Shown: piece after piece, positions 7,372 through 16,064 of the stretch
Numbering within the stretch: the first letter of the stretch is position 1
Layout of the letters: each line of letters opens with the position of its first letter
Source: Lysobacterales bacterium
Lineage (GTDB): Bacteria; Pseudomonadota; Gammaproteobacteria; Xanthomonadales; Marinicellaceae
Direction of reading: 5' to 3'
DNA: 64,000 nt
NCBI GenBank assembly: GCA_027067055.1
Contig: JAMOMK010000104.1
Location: 123,572 to 187,571 of the forward strand
Notes under the pieces: model-generated
What the model was told of the DNA's origin: nothing
Databases searched by the model: none
The model's input: the letters and a program-made list of their open reading frames with translations, nothing else
Translations under genes and position numbers: made by a program

Positions 7372-9849
7372 ATGAAAAGACTGTTTAAAATCTTGTGGTT
7401 TTTTACAAAACTGGGCTTGTTTTTTGCTATTTTAGGCATTGCAACTCTGTATATAACCTACAAAATAATGGAAAAGGACTTGCCATCAGTTGAGTCTATT
7501 CGCGAATATAAATTACAAGTACCACTAAGGGTTTATTCCAAAGACGGCAAATTAATCCGTGTTTTTGGTTCAAAACGACGTTCTCCTGCAGCCATAGAAG
7601 ATGTACCACAACATTTGATTAATGCTTATATTGCTGGCGAAGATGCCAACTTTTACAACCATTATGGTGTTGATCCAAAAGGGTTGTTTCGAGCCGTATG
7701 GGAACTTATAACCACAGGACATAAAAAAACAGGTGGTTCAACCATCACCATGCAGTTAACAAGAAATGTCTTTTTAACCTTAAAACAAACCTATACACGT
7801 AAGCTCAAAGAAATATTTCTTGCAATTAAACTAGAGCAAACCATCACTAAAGATGAAATATTAGAGCTGTACTTAAATAAAAATTTCTTGGGTCATCGTT
7901 CATATGGCATTGTTGCGGCGGCTGACATGTATTATGGCAAAAAGCTCAATGAGTTAACTCTAGCAGAGTGTGCCATGTTGGCAGCACCTCCAAAAGCACC
8001 ATCAACTATCAATCCTATTACCAACCCTGAACGAGCACTTAAACGCCGCAATTACATCTTGCGTCGCATGTTGGAATTGGATTATATTAGCCAAGAACAA
8101 CACGACCAAGCGGTGGCAGAAGAAGACACTGCACAAAAACATGAGCCAGCTATCGAACTCAATGCCCCTTGGATAGCAGAAATGGTTCGTGCTGAAATGT
8201 TAGAAAAATATGGTGATGGCATTTATACCGACGGTTATGTCATTACTACCACCATAGATTCAAAGTTACAACAAGCAGCAGAAGTCGCCGTTCAAAAAGG
8301 CTTACAAGTATACGATAAACGTCATGGTTACCGAGGTGCGATTAAGCATTTTGAGATAGACACAAATAGTGAAACAAGTACTGAAGAATCAATTAACACA
8401 GCATTAGAATCAATCAAAAGCTTGCCTACAACAGCTGGCTTACAAGCAGCATTAGTGACATTTATTGAAAAAGAATCCATGATAGTTCGACTTCTAGATG
8501 GACAAGATGCAGTTATTCAATTTGAGGCCTCCAAATGGGCTGCACCCTATATTAGTAATAAAAAAGTAGGTGACAAACCAAAGAGTATGAATGACATAAG
8601 CCAGTTAGGTGATGTTGTAATGGTGAAACGAGACGAGTCTGGTGATTTTGTTTTAGCTCAAATACCTCGAGTACAAGGGGCGCTAATATCTTTAAACCCC
8701 AATAATGGAGGCATTAATGCTCTGATTGGCGGATTTGCCTTTAACTTAAGTAAATTTAATCGTGTAACGCAAGCCAAAAGACAACCAGGTTCTGGCTTCA
8801 AACCATTATTGTATTCAGCTGCTATTGACGCTGGCTTAACCGCTTCGACCTTAATCAATGATGCTCCCATTGTATTTGATGATAAGTTGCTCGAAGATAC
8901 TTGGCGACCACAAAATGCCAACATGAAATTTCTAGGGCCAATACCATTACGCGAAGGCATTGTTCATTCTAAAAACCTTGTTTCAATTCGTGTACTCGAA
9001 CGCATTGGCATCGACAAGGGCCGAAACCACATGCTGAAATTTGGATTCAACCCTGAGGACATTCCTCGCAATCTATCTATTTCATTAGGTACACCAAATA
9101 TTACACCACTAGAAATGTCTCGTGCATTTTCTGTTTTTGCAAATGGTGGCTACCTCATCAAGCCTTACTTAATAGAAACAATCACCAATCAAAATGGAGA
9201 ACTTCTTTTTCAACAACCCAAAGTTATCTTATGTGATGACTGCCAAGAACAGTTAGCGGAAGAAACAAAAGAACAAATCACAATTGAAAGAAATGAAGAA
9301 AATAACAATAAAGAAAATGTACCCAATTCTTCTGTTTTAAAGGATGAACCTGAGATTATTTACCCTCCACGTATCATTAGTGCTGCCAATCAATTCATCA
9401 TAGAGTCATTTATGAAAGATGTGGTTAAACGAGGAACGGGTTACAAAGCCATGGCACTCAAAAGACATGACCTAGCGGGAAAAACAGGCACAACAAACGA
9501 TCAACGCGATGCATGGTTCAACGGCTTTCAACGCAATATTGTCACCCATGCTTGGGTTGGCTTTGATACACCAGAGGAAATGGGCCGTGGTGAATATGGT
9601 GGGAAAGTTGCCTTACCTATTTGGATTGACTTTATGCGGGTTGCACTTGATGGCGTACCAGAGTATCAACGCCCCATCCCTCCAGGAATTATTGCAGCAA
9701 AAATCAACCCAAGCACAGGGAAACTAGCCGCACCAGGCAAAAGCAACACCAAAATGGAATATTTTCTTGTAGGTCATTTACCAGAAGAAGAAAGTACCGA
9801 AACTCAAGCAATTGAATTAGATACAGAAACAGAGGATGATTTATTTTAG
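7372..9849 (+). CDS. mrcA: Penicillin-binding protein 1A
   Basis: A class A bifunctional peptidoglycan synthase of 825 residues anchored by one N-terminal membrane helix (about 12-35). The GT51 glycosyltransferase domain (about 55-235) has the catalytic Glu90 in 'GEDANFYNH' and 'GGSTITMQL'. An OB-like insert follows (about 310-430). The transpeptidase domain has Ser474-x-x-Lys477, Ser533-Lys-Asn535 and Lys704-Thr-Gly. A charged insert (about 625-665, rich in E/N/K) precedes the KTG box, and the C-terminus is acidic. lpoA nearby encodes its expected activator. Confidence 0.95.
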   Translation: MKRLFKILWFFTKLGLFFAILGIATLYITYKIMEKDLPSVESIREYKLQVPLRVYSKDGKLIRVFGSKRRSPAAIEDVPQHLINAYIAGEDANFYNHYGVDPKGLFRAVWELITTGHKKTGGSTITMQLTRNVFLTLKQTYTRKLKEIFLAIKLEQTITKDEILELYLNKNFLGHRSYGIVAAADMYYGKKLNELTLAECAMLAAPPKAPSTINPITNPERALKRRNYILRRMLELDYISQEQHDQAVAEEDTAQKHEPAIELNAPWIAEMVRAEMLEKYGDGIYTDGYVITTTIDSKLQQAAEVAVQKGLQVYDKRHGYRGAIKHFEIDTNSETSTEESINTALESIKSLPTTAGLQAALVTFIEKESMIVRLLDGQDAVIQFEASKWAAPYISNKKVGDKPKSMNDISQLGDVVMVKRDESGDFVLAQIPRVQGALISLNPNNGGINALIGGFAFNLSKFNRVTQAKRQPGSGFKPLLYSAAIDAGLTASTLINDAPIVFDDKLLEDTWRPQNANMKFLGPIPLREGIVHSKNLVSIRVLERIGIDKGRNHMLKFGFNPEDIPRNLSISLGTPNITPLEMSRAFSVFANGGYLIKPYLIETITNQNGELLFQQPKVILCDDCQEQLAEETKEQITIERNEENNNKENVPNSSVLKDEPEIIYPPRIISAANQFIIESFMKDVVKRGTGYKAMALKRHDLAGKTGTTNDQRDAWFNGFQRNIVTHAWVGFDTPEEMGRGEYGGKVALPIWIDFMRVALDGVPEYQRPIPPGIIAAKINPSTGKLAAPGKSNTKMEYFLVGHLPEEESTETQAIELDTETEDDLF

Positions 9850-9886
9850 AAGGTTTTTGTTACATTGCATCATTAACCGTGATTTT

Positions 9887-9935
9887 TGTGACACACATCA
9901 CAGTTTTGTGAAGATTGAATTCTATAATATAGTGA
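9887..9935 (+). promoter_or_regulatory. CRP-type site with a -10 box at class II spacing
   Basis: Positions 9887-9902 read TGTGA-N6-TCACA, the exact palindromic CRP consensus. A perfect TATAAT lies at 9923-9928. With +1 at 9935 or 9936 the site centre falls at -40.5 or -41.5, the spacing of class II CRP-activated promoters, and no good -35 hexamer is present, as expected for activator-dependent promoters. There is no start codon for a long ORF until 10123, beyond a terminator. Confidence 0.65.
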
Positions 9936-10030
9936 GTTGTAATAACTTTGAATGGAACCCCATTCCCTATTAGTTTCATTTGAAATATGACTGCATTAAA
10001 AGGCTACTTCCACACACGGTAGCCTTTTTT
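9935..10030 (+). ncRNA. Candidate CRP-activated small RNA, about 95 nt
   Basis: The transcript predicted from the promoter just upstream would run to the T-run of the terminator at 9998-10030. It contains a 5' hairpin (arms 9950-9955 and 9960-9965, loop of four), a single-stranded A/U-rich middle and the terminator stem. No ORF of useful length is seen in it. This is an inference from promoter plus terminator geometry; no known sRNA family was recognised. Confidence 0.45.
9998..10030 (+). terminator. Rho-independent terminator
   Basis: The arms 9998-10007 and 10019-10028 pair perfectly over 10 bp around an 11-base loop and run into T6. It lies 148 bp after the PBP1a stop, so it may end the mrcA mRNA as well as the short transcript proposed here. 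Confidence 0.85.
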
Positions 10031-10122
10031 CTTGCCTAAAATTAGCTTAAATCATCCAATGACACAAGTTATTCTCAACCAATGTGATAAAATCGGCAAA
10101 TTATTATTTTCACACCATTCAA

Positions 10123-10689
10123 ATGCAAAAACAATCCAAAAATAAACTCACCCTTATCGCCCTAGCTTTTCTCTTTATCACGCCAGTTATTGTTGCAATA
10201 ATAATGAATTCCAAACTTATCAACTACTCACCAGAATCATTTAAAAACTACGGTAATTTCATCAAGCCTCCTGTAAAAATAACTGGCAAAAAAAGTCTAA
10301 AACCTTTTGAAGAATTCTGGACGGTTATTTATGCGCACACGGGAAGCTGCGATGATGCTTGCATGCAAATGCTAAACACATTGTATAGAATTCGCTTAAC
10401 CAAAGGGCACAAAATGAAACAAGTCAAGCTGCTTGTTCTACACCCTGAAGCCGATACATTATCAATTCCTGAACAGTACACTTCAATTGAACAGCAATCT
10501 TATGCAGCCACTGATGAATTAAACTCTGTTTTATCTAAACTTTCACCACAATCATTAGGTGAGGGTAACGGCTTGTATCTACTAGCTCCCGAAGGGTTTC
10601 TTATGATGTCTTATCCAAAAGATTTTGAACCCCGAGATGTGATTAAAGACTTAGGTTTGTTATTACGTGCACGAAAAAATAACGGTTAA
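10123..10689 (+). CDS. Membrane-anchored SCO-like thioredoxin-fold protein
   Basis: A 188-residue protein with one N-terminal membrane helix (about 9-27) and a periplasmic domain with C76-x3-C80 in 'TGSCDDACMQML'. That spacing is the copper-binding motif of SCO1/SenC/PrrC proteins, which help build the CuA centre of cytochrome c oxidase. The conserved distal His is not obvious, so copper chaperone function is inferred mainly from the motif and from the nearby ctaA-ctaB genes. I start at the ATG 10123, which puts the helix at the N-terminus; an in-frame GTG at 10084 adds 13 residues. Confidence 0.7.
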   Translation: MQKQSKNKLTLIALAFLFITPVIVAIIMNSKLINYSPESFKNYGNFIKPPVKITGKKSLKPFEEFWTVIYAHTGSCDDACMQMLNTLYRIRLTKGHKMKQVKLLVLHPEADTLSIPEQYTSIEQQSYAATDELNSVLSKLSPQSLGEGNGLYLLAPEGFLMMSYPKDFEPRDVIKDLGLLLRARKNNG

Positions 10690-10725
10690 AAGAAAACTAA
10701 AAAACCATTCTCAATCTGAGCTTCC

Positions 10726-11550
10726 TTAAACTCCAACTGAGGTAATAATTTTACCTGCTTTAAACACAAGTGATTGACCCGTTGTTAATGGCTTCCAATT
10801 TTCATCATTGAGTGGAACACTTGAAATTAACACAACGTTTTTTGATTGTTCATGCTTCAAACTTAAGCCTTGAATTGTTGCATTGTGTGATTTTCTTTGG
10901 CAACTGCGTTGTAATACATGTAAACCTGGAAGCGTGATAGTTTTATTTTTATCTTTTTTATCCTTAACCTCTCGTTTATCACTAAATACAAACACATATT
11001 CACTATCGGAATAAATAAAATTGGACAAGCCTAATGATTGCATTTCGAGTGCAAAATAATTAAAAACCTGAAGCCGCTGTTGTAGGCTCGGTACTTCTGG
11101 AGCATCCCAGATAGCAGACATCTGTGTCATCAAATAACAAAAAGCCGCTTCAGAATCTGTTTCTCCCACTGGCTGAAACCGACGAGAGAGGTATTTGGGG
11201 TTAGCGACAATACACTTTAAATCACCATTGTGTATAAAAACATGCTCACGGCCACCCAGTTCTCGTGTAAAAGGTTGAGTATTTCTGTAACTTATTTCTC
11301 CCTGAGTTGCGTAACGAATATGTGACATTATAATTTGGCTTTTCATCTTGTAATCTTTAATGAAATCCAAACACAAACTATCACTGGCCTGATGGGCTTC
11401 TTTTATAATTTTTACCGCATTTTCCTGGTAGTAAGCAATACCCCAACCATGTTTATGATGATCAGTTAAACCACCATGCTTAGAGAATTCATCTAAAGAA
11501 AATGAAATTTCGGTTGGGGTTGAACTTGATATAGCAAACAATTCGCACAT
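10726..11550 (-). CDS. Class II glutamine amidotransferase (YafJ-like)
   Basis: A 274-residue N-terminal-nucleophile amidotransferase. Cys2 is the expected catalytic residue after Met removal, and 'HHKHGWGIAYY', 'SHIRYATQG' and 'VFIHNGDL' form the GATase-II active site. Stand-alone YafJ-type proteins of this length have no established acceptor substrate, although related fungal and animal enzymes act on damaged glutathione. It is transcribed away from ctaA, with 93 bp between the starts, and faces the SCO-like gene tail to tail. Confidence 0.85.
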   Translation of the reverse strand: MCELFAISSSTPTEISFSLDEFSKHGGLTDHHKHGWGIAYYQENAVKIIKEAHQASDSLCLDFIKDYKMKSQIIMSHIRYATQGEISYRNTQPFTRELGGREHVFIHNGDLKCIVANPKYLSRRFQPVGETDSEAAFCYLMTQMSAIWDAPEVPSLQQRLQVFNYFALEMQSLGLSNFIYSDSEYVFVFSDKREVKDKKDKNKTITLPGLHVLQRSCQRKSHNATIQGLSLKHEQSKNVVLISSVPLNDENWKPLTTGQSLVFKAGKIITSVGV

Positions 11551-11643
11551 AATACGACCTAATTTTTGTAGAGTTAAAGAAAAAACAGTAGCGATGAAGT
11601 AAAATCTATCACCTTAGTACTATTATACATTAATTTATATCAC

Positions 11644-12621
11644 ATGAAAAATTATTCAAAACTGGCATGGTTTGGCGTTTTATTTACCTTATGCGTTATT
11701 GTTCTTGGTGCCTATGTGCGCTTAAGTGATGCAGGTCTTGGCTGCCCGGATTGGCCTGGTTGCTATGGGCAAATTGCTGTTCCAACTCATGTTGATGATG
11801 TGGCACAGGCAAACCAAGCCTTTCCAGAACGTGCAGTAGAAGCCCATAAAGCATGGAAAGAAATGGTTCACCGTTACTTTGCCGGAACCTTGGGTTTAAT
11901 TGTTTTGGCATTATTTATTTGGGCATTTAAAAAAAGGGATGAAATGTCTTTGACCATGCCCTTTATACTGAGTATTACTATTCTATTTCAAGCCGCTCTT
12001 GGTATGTGGACAGTTACTCTTCAACTTAAGCCCATCATAGTAATGGGGCATTTAATGGGTGGAATGTTGACATTATCCTTGTTGGCTTGGTTGGCTTTAT
12101 CTGCATCTAAAAACATTCACCCCTACCGTTATGGTGGGCATGTTAAACAATCCATGGTTGTCATCGGTCTTATATTGCTCGTATTACAAATCATGCTCGG
12201 TGGTTGGACAAGCTCTAACTATGCAGCCCTTTCTTGTGTCGGTTTTCCTTTATGTAACGGCCTGTTGATTCCTCCAACTGATTTTTCTGAAGCATTTATA
12301 TTATGGCGCGGTCTTGGAATTAATTACGAATACGGCGTATTGGATGCACCTGCTCGCATAGCGATACAAATGACGCACCGCATTGGTTTTGTTATCGTAT
12401 CACTCTACCTTATTTGGCTTTCTTTACGCTTAATGAAAAATCGCGAACTCATGCCATTGGGCATTACTGTTTTATCCCTACTTGGTATTCAAGTTGCCTT
12501 AGGTATTTCAAATGTCACTTTAGGTTTACCATTGCCCGTAGCAGTTGCACACAATGGAGTGGCTGCCTTGTTGTTATTGTCAATGGTGGCATTACTGTAC
12601 AAAACCCGTAAATCCACATGA
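11644..12621 (+). CDS. ctaA: Haem A synthase CtaA
   Basis: An eight-helix membrane enzyme of 325 residues that oxidises the C8 methyl of haem O to a formyl, giving haem A for aa3-type oxidases. The paired histidine motifs are visible: 'VHRYFAGT', 'GHLMGGM' in the first half and 'THRIGF', 'AHNGVAA' in the second, plus 'GLGCPDWPGC' in the first loop. It overlaps ctaB by four bases (ATGA). Only a haem-b/c cbb3 oxidase is encoded in the window, so an aa3 oxidase must lie elsewhere. Confidence 0.95.
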   Translation: MKNYSKLAWFGVLFTLCVIVLGAYVRLSDAGLGCPDWPGCYGQIAVPTHVDDVAQANQAFPERAVEAHKAWKEMVHRYFAGTLGLIVLALFIWAFKKRDEMSLTMPFILSITILFQAALGMWTVTLQLKPIIVMGHLMGGMLTLSLLAWLALSASKNIHPYRYGGHVKQSMVVIGLILLVLQIMLGGWTSSNYAALSCVGFPLCNGLLIPPTDFSEAFILWRGLGINYEYGVLDAPARIAIQMTHRIGFVIVSLYLIWLSLRLMKNRELMPLGITVLSLLGIQVALGISNVTLGLPLPVAVAHNGVAALLLLSMVALLYKTRKST

Positions 12622-13535
12622 GTCATAACACTTCCAAATTCAGTCAATACCTTGAGTTAACCAAACCTAAAGTGGTATTGCTTATAGTTTTTACCGCATT
12701 AGTCGGCATGCTATTATCTGTTGATAATGGTTTACCGCCTTTTGATAAAATGTTTTTTGGTCTTATTGGCATCGGCTTTGCCGCATCATCTGCCGCTGCT
12801 ATTAACCACTGGGCAGATCAAAAAATTGATGCCATCATGTTACGTACCCAACACAGGCCATTGCCACAGGGCGATTTATCTGACACCAATGTAATTATTT
12901 TTGCTTTTATCTTGTGTGCTATTGCGATGGCAGTTTTAGTTATAAAGATAAATATGCTCACCGCAGTGTTGACCTTCTTATCCTTAATTGGTTATGCCTT
13001 TATTTACACCTTTTTTCTCAAGCGTATTACTCCACAAAATATCGTTATTGGAGGTGCTGCAGGTGCTGCTCCTCCAGTATTAGGTTGGACAGCAATTACA
13101 GGTAACTTAACAGGTGACGCTCTGTTGTTATTTGGCATCATCTATCTATGGACACCTCCACATTTTTGGGCATTGGCAATCCATCGCGTAGAAGATTATG
13201 CCAAAGCTAAAATTCCCATGTTGCCAGTTACTCACGGAATACAACATACTTGGTTGCACATGGTTTTTTATACAATTTTGTTATTTTTACTCAGTGTTTT
13301 TCCTTACTTAGTCGGCATGAGTGGTTGGGTTTATTTGATTGGAGCTATTATTCTGGGCGCACGTTTTTTACAACTAGTCTGGCAAATGCGTACATCAACT
13401 GACCCAATGCTTCCTTGGAAAGTATTTAAATTTTCAATCTGGTATTTAATGATTTTATTTGCCTTATTAATTATTGATCATTATCTACCCGTACATGAAT
13501 TCAATCAAAAGGTCTTTCATTCGCCATTGTTATGA
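12618..13535 (+). CDS. ctaB: Protohaem IX farnesyltransferase CtaB/CyoE
   Basis: Adds the farnesyl group to haem B to make haem O, the substrate of CtaA. The 305-residue UbiA-family protein has about nine membrane helices. The first Asp-rich loop is 'NHWADQKIDAIMLRTQHRPLP' in form, i.e. Asn-x3-Asp-x3-Asp with the TxxRPLP end, and the second loop is 'DYAKAKIPMLPVTHG'. It is translationally coupled at both ends: ATGA with ctaA and again with the following zeta-like gene. Confidence 0.95.
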   Translation: MSHNTSKFSQYLELTKPKVVLLIVFTALVGMLLSVDNGLPPFDKMFFGLIGIGFAASSAAAINHWADQKIDAIMLRTQHRPLPQGDLSDTNVIIFAFILCAIAMAVLVIKINMLTAVLTFLSLIGYAFIYTFFLKRITPQNIVIGGAAGAAPPVLGWTAITGNLTGDALLLFGIIYLWTPPHFWALAIHRVEDYAKAKIPMLPVTHGIQHTWLHMVFYTILLFLLSVFPYLVGMSGWVYLIGAIILGARFLQLVWQMRTSTDPMLPWKVFKFSIWYLMILFALLIIDHYLPVHEFNQKVFHSPLL

Positions 13536-14113
13536 CAAAACCAACGTGTATAATAATTGCAGGACCAAATGGAGCAGGAAAAACAACCTTTGCTTTAGAT
13601 TATCTGCCACAAGTAGCGGGGTTTGATAACTTTATCAATGCAGATTTAATTGCATCGGGTTTATCGCCTTTATCACCAGAAAAACATTTATTAACGGCAA
13701 GTAAACTGTTCTTAAAAGAGGTGTACAAGGTTATTGAAGCCAGAGAAGATGTTTCTTTTGAAACAACCTTATCAGGAAAGTCATACCTGAAACTTATACG
13801 TAAATTAAAAAACAATGGTTGGGAAGTAGAACTAATTTATTTGTATTTACCATCAGTTCAGTTATCCATCAATAGAGTGGCAGAACGCGTTAAACATGGT
13901 GGTCATGACATCCCAAAAGAAACAATTATTCGCCGTTATCCACGGAGCCTGGACAATTTAGTAAATCATTATGCTAAACTATGCGATACAACCATTTGTT
14001 TAGACAACTCAAATCAACAGCAAAACATTATATTTTCGCAGAACTTTGAACTTAGGCAAATACAAAATGACAAACTCTATCAACAACTATTAAATAATAT
14101 AGACAATGAATAA
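13532..14113 (+). CDS. Zeta-toxin-like P-loop kinase
   Basis: A 193-residue P-loop protein with Walker A 'AGPNGAGKTTF' (residues about 10-20), 'FINADLIASGLSP', 'SFETTLSG' and a basic lid 'RRYPRSLDNL'. This is the pattern of the Zeta/AAA_33 group, whose toxic members phosphorylate UDP-N-acetylglucosamine. It overlaps ctaB by four bases and is itself overlapped by a 57-residue ORF. The genetic pairing suggests a toxin-antitoxin module or a housekeeping kinase captured in the haem operon; toxicity is not shown by the sequence. Confidence 0.75.
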   Translation: MTKPTCIIIAGPNGAGKTTFALDYLPQVAGFDNFINADLIASGLSPLSPEKHLLTASKLFLKEVYKVIEAREDVSFETTLSGKSYLKLIRKLKNNGWEVELIYLYLPSVQLSINRVAERVKHGGHDIPKETIIRRYPRSLDNLVNHYAKLCDTTICLDNSNQQQNIIFSQNFELRQIQNDKLYQQLLNNIDNE

Positions 14114-14279
14114 ATCAGAAGAACTTCAAAAAAAGTCTGAAATCGTTTTAGAGTCACTTAAAAAGAGTGTTGCAAAAGCTTTGGAAAGAAAAAGGCTATT
14201 GGGTCAGTATGCCGTCATTTCGCAAAATGGCAAAATCATTAAGCTTTTCAACGAAAAAGAAAAACAGCAATGTGATTGA
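14106..14279 (+). CDS. 57-residue partner of the zeta-like gene
   Basis: A small acidic/basic helical protein (MNKSEELQKK...) overlapping the stop of the zeta-like gene by eight bases and the GTG of tatD at its other end. It has a long predicted helix (about 3-33) and then 'GQYAVISQNGKIIKLF', a short beta hairpin. From memory, small ORFs with this helix plus 'YAVI...GK' layout often sit beside zeta-like kinases, so I call it a possible antitoxin, at low certainty for function. The overlapping position in a coupled operon supports that it is translated. Confidence 0.6.
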   Translation: MNKSEELQKKSEIVLESLKKSVAKALERKRLLGQYAVISQNGKIIKLFNEKEKQQCD

Positions 14280-15042
14280 TGCACATATTCACCTCGATGA
14301 TGAACGATTTGATGACAATCGAGGTGAGTTAATTGCACAAGCACGAGCCGCAGGAATAACACAATTTATTGTTCCTGCTGTCACTTTTTCAGGATTTGAA
14401 AAACTCAAAGACCTTTCTAAGCAATACGATTGCATCAAACCAAGTTATGGGCTGCATCCCTATTTCATCACACAACATACACAACAAGATATTGATTTGC
14501 TCGATAATTGGTTAGCACAAAACACCTCCTGTGCTGTGGGCGAATGTGGTTTAGATTTTTTCTTGAAAGATTTAAACAAGGACACACAACACTATTATTT
14601 TGAAGCACAAATCGCACTGGCAAAAAAACATGATTTACCATTAATCTTACATGCACGCGGTGCAGTTGATGCCGTTTTCACTGCATTAAAGCAAGCCAAT
14701 TATTTCAACGCCATGATTCACAGTTATAACGGCAGCATCCAACAAACCAAAGTATTACTCGATAAAGGCATCAAGTTCAGCTTTGGTGGTACTATTTACC
14801 ATCCAAAAGCTCACAAATTGCACAAGCTTGTTCAATACATACCGCTTGATGCCATAATGTTTGAAACCGATGCGCCCGATCAAAACCTTTATCCCAATTT
14901 TAAAGAAATAAATACCCCTCTTAATCTGATTAAAATTATTGAACACTACTCTCAGTTAAAACAGACAGATTTTGATGATTCTAGTAACAACGCTTTACAA
15001 GTTACACGGAAGTTCTTTAAAATCCCCGTCCATGACAGTTAG
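14272..15042 (+). CDS. TatD family metal-dependent hydrolase (YjjV-like)
   Basis: A 256-residue TIM-barrel hydrolase of the TatD DNase family. The first metal ligands 'DAHIHLD' lie at the very N-terminus, followed by 'GECGLDFF', 'LHARGAVDAV', 'MIHSYNGS' and 'FETDAPD', which complete the metal site. I start it at the GTG 14272, which gives the family's usual start and length (E. coli YjjV 259 aa); an upstream in-frame GTG at 14167 would add 35 residues with no family similarity, all inside the small ORF. Members act as 3'-5' exonucleases or D-aminoacyl-tRNA deacylases. Confidence 0.88.
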   Translation: MIDAHIHLDDERFDDNRGELIAQARAAGITQFIVPAVTFSGFEKLKDLSKQYDCIKPSYGLHPYFITQHTQQDIDLLDNWLAQNTSCAVGECGLDFFLKDLNKDTQHYYFEAQIALAKKHDLPLILHARGAVDAVFTALKQANYFNAMIHSYNGSIQQTKVLLDKGIKFSFGGTIYHPKAHKLHKLVQYIPLDAIMFETDAPDQNLYPNFKEINTPLNLIKIIEHYSQLKQTDFDDSSNNALQVTRKFFKIPVHDS

Positions 15043-15799
15043 TACAAAACAACGCTTTGGTGGCGTCACTCGATTACATGGAGTAACTGCCTTCGAAAAA
15101 CTCACAAAGGCACACGTATGCGTGATTGGTGTGGGCGGTGTTGGTTCGTGGGCGGCCGAAGTTTTGGCAAGAAATGGTGTTGGAGAAATCACTTTAGTTG
15201 ATGCCGATGATATTTGTGTGACAAATATTAATCGCCAAATTCATGCCCTAAGTTCCACTATTGGGCAAGAAAAAGTCTCTGCTATGAGTGATAGAATCAA
15301 AAGCATCAACCCTGATTGTATCGTCCATAAAAAAACTACTTTCTTTTTACAATCAACAGCTGAAGAATTACTTAAACCAAACTATGATTTTGTCATTGAT
15401 GCCATTGACAGTATTAAACACAAAAGTTTGCTCATCTCTTTATGTAAAGAAAAAGACATTCCGATGATTACCATCGGTGGTGCTGGTGGCAAAGTCAATA
15501 TTGCCGATATTCAAGTCTGCGACTTGGGGCGCAGTTATGATGATCGGTTATTATGTAAACTTCGCAAAGAACTACGTAACAAATACGGTTTTCCCAGATT
15601 TAAAAAGAAAAAATTTCACGTACAATGCGTTTTCTCTCCCGAAATGCCCAAATTGCCATGGTGCGAAACTGACAATAAAGAAAATCAAACCAGCTTAAAA
15701 CTTGATTGCAATAACGGCTTTGGAACCGACATTGCTGTGGTTAGTGTGTTTGGTATTACTGCGGCGCATTATGTTGTCTCTCAAATTGTTAACAAATAA
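15032..15799 (+). CDS. tcdA: tRNA threonylcarbamoyladenosine dehydratase TcdA
   Basis: An E1-like enzyme that cyclises t6A37 of tRNA to ct6A using ATP. The 255-residue protein shows the nucleotide-binding 'VIGVGGVGSWAAE', 'DADDICVTNINRQ', 'DAIDSIKHK' and the family segment 'GGAGGKVNIADIQV'. The ATG at 15032 overlaps tatD by 11 bp and matches the family N-terminus ('RFGGVTRLHG'). It is the last gene of the overlapping ctaA-to-tcdA run. Confidence 0.93.
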   Translation: MTVSTKQRFGGVTRLHGVTAFEKLTKAHVCVIGVGGVGSWAAEVLARNGVGEITLVDADDICVTNINRQIHALSSTIGQEKVSAMSDRIKSINPDCIVHKKTTFFLQSTAEELLKPNYDFVIDAIDSIKHKSLLISLCKEKDIPMITIGGAGGKVNIADIQVCDLGRSYDDRLLCKLRKELRNKYGFPRFKKKKFHVQCVFSPEMPKLPWCETDNKENQTSLKLDCNNGFGTDIAVVSVFGITAAHYVVSQIVNK

Positions 15800-15902
15800 A
15801 TAACACCTAATTTTCTTCTCTTTATAAATGTGGATTGCATCACATATTAATTAATGCGCTAAGAATAAACTTGATCGACAAATTTATTTTAAGAGAGAAA
15901 AT

Positions 15903-16055
15903 ATGTTTAGCTTCAGAGAAAAACCAAAATCTAAACCTTATCGTTTTACACTTGTTGTCATTATACTTTTATTCCAAAACAGTGTTGCACATGCAAATCA
16001 TGATTCTCTTTTAAGTGCAAGCTTGATAACAACCCTCAAAACTTTACTTAATTAA
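15903..16055 (+). CDS. Small secreted peptide, 50 residues
   Basis: A short ORF with a clear ribosome-binding site (AAGAGAG, about seven bases before ATG). The product has a basic N-region, a hydrophobic core (about 15-27) and an 'AHA' cleavage site, leaving a mature peptide of about 19 residues. Only ten bases separate its stop from the next start, so it is probably co-transcribed with the large secreted protein. I do not recognise it. Confidence 0.5.
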   Translation: MFSFREKPKSKPYRFTLVVIILLFQNSVAHANHDSLLSASLITTLKTLLN

Positions 16056-16064
16056 AAATACTCC

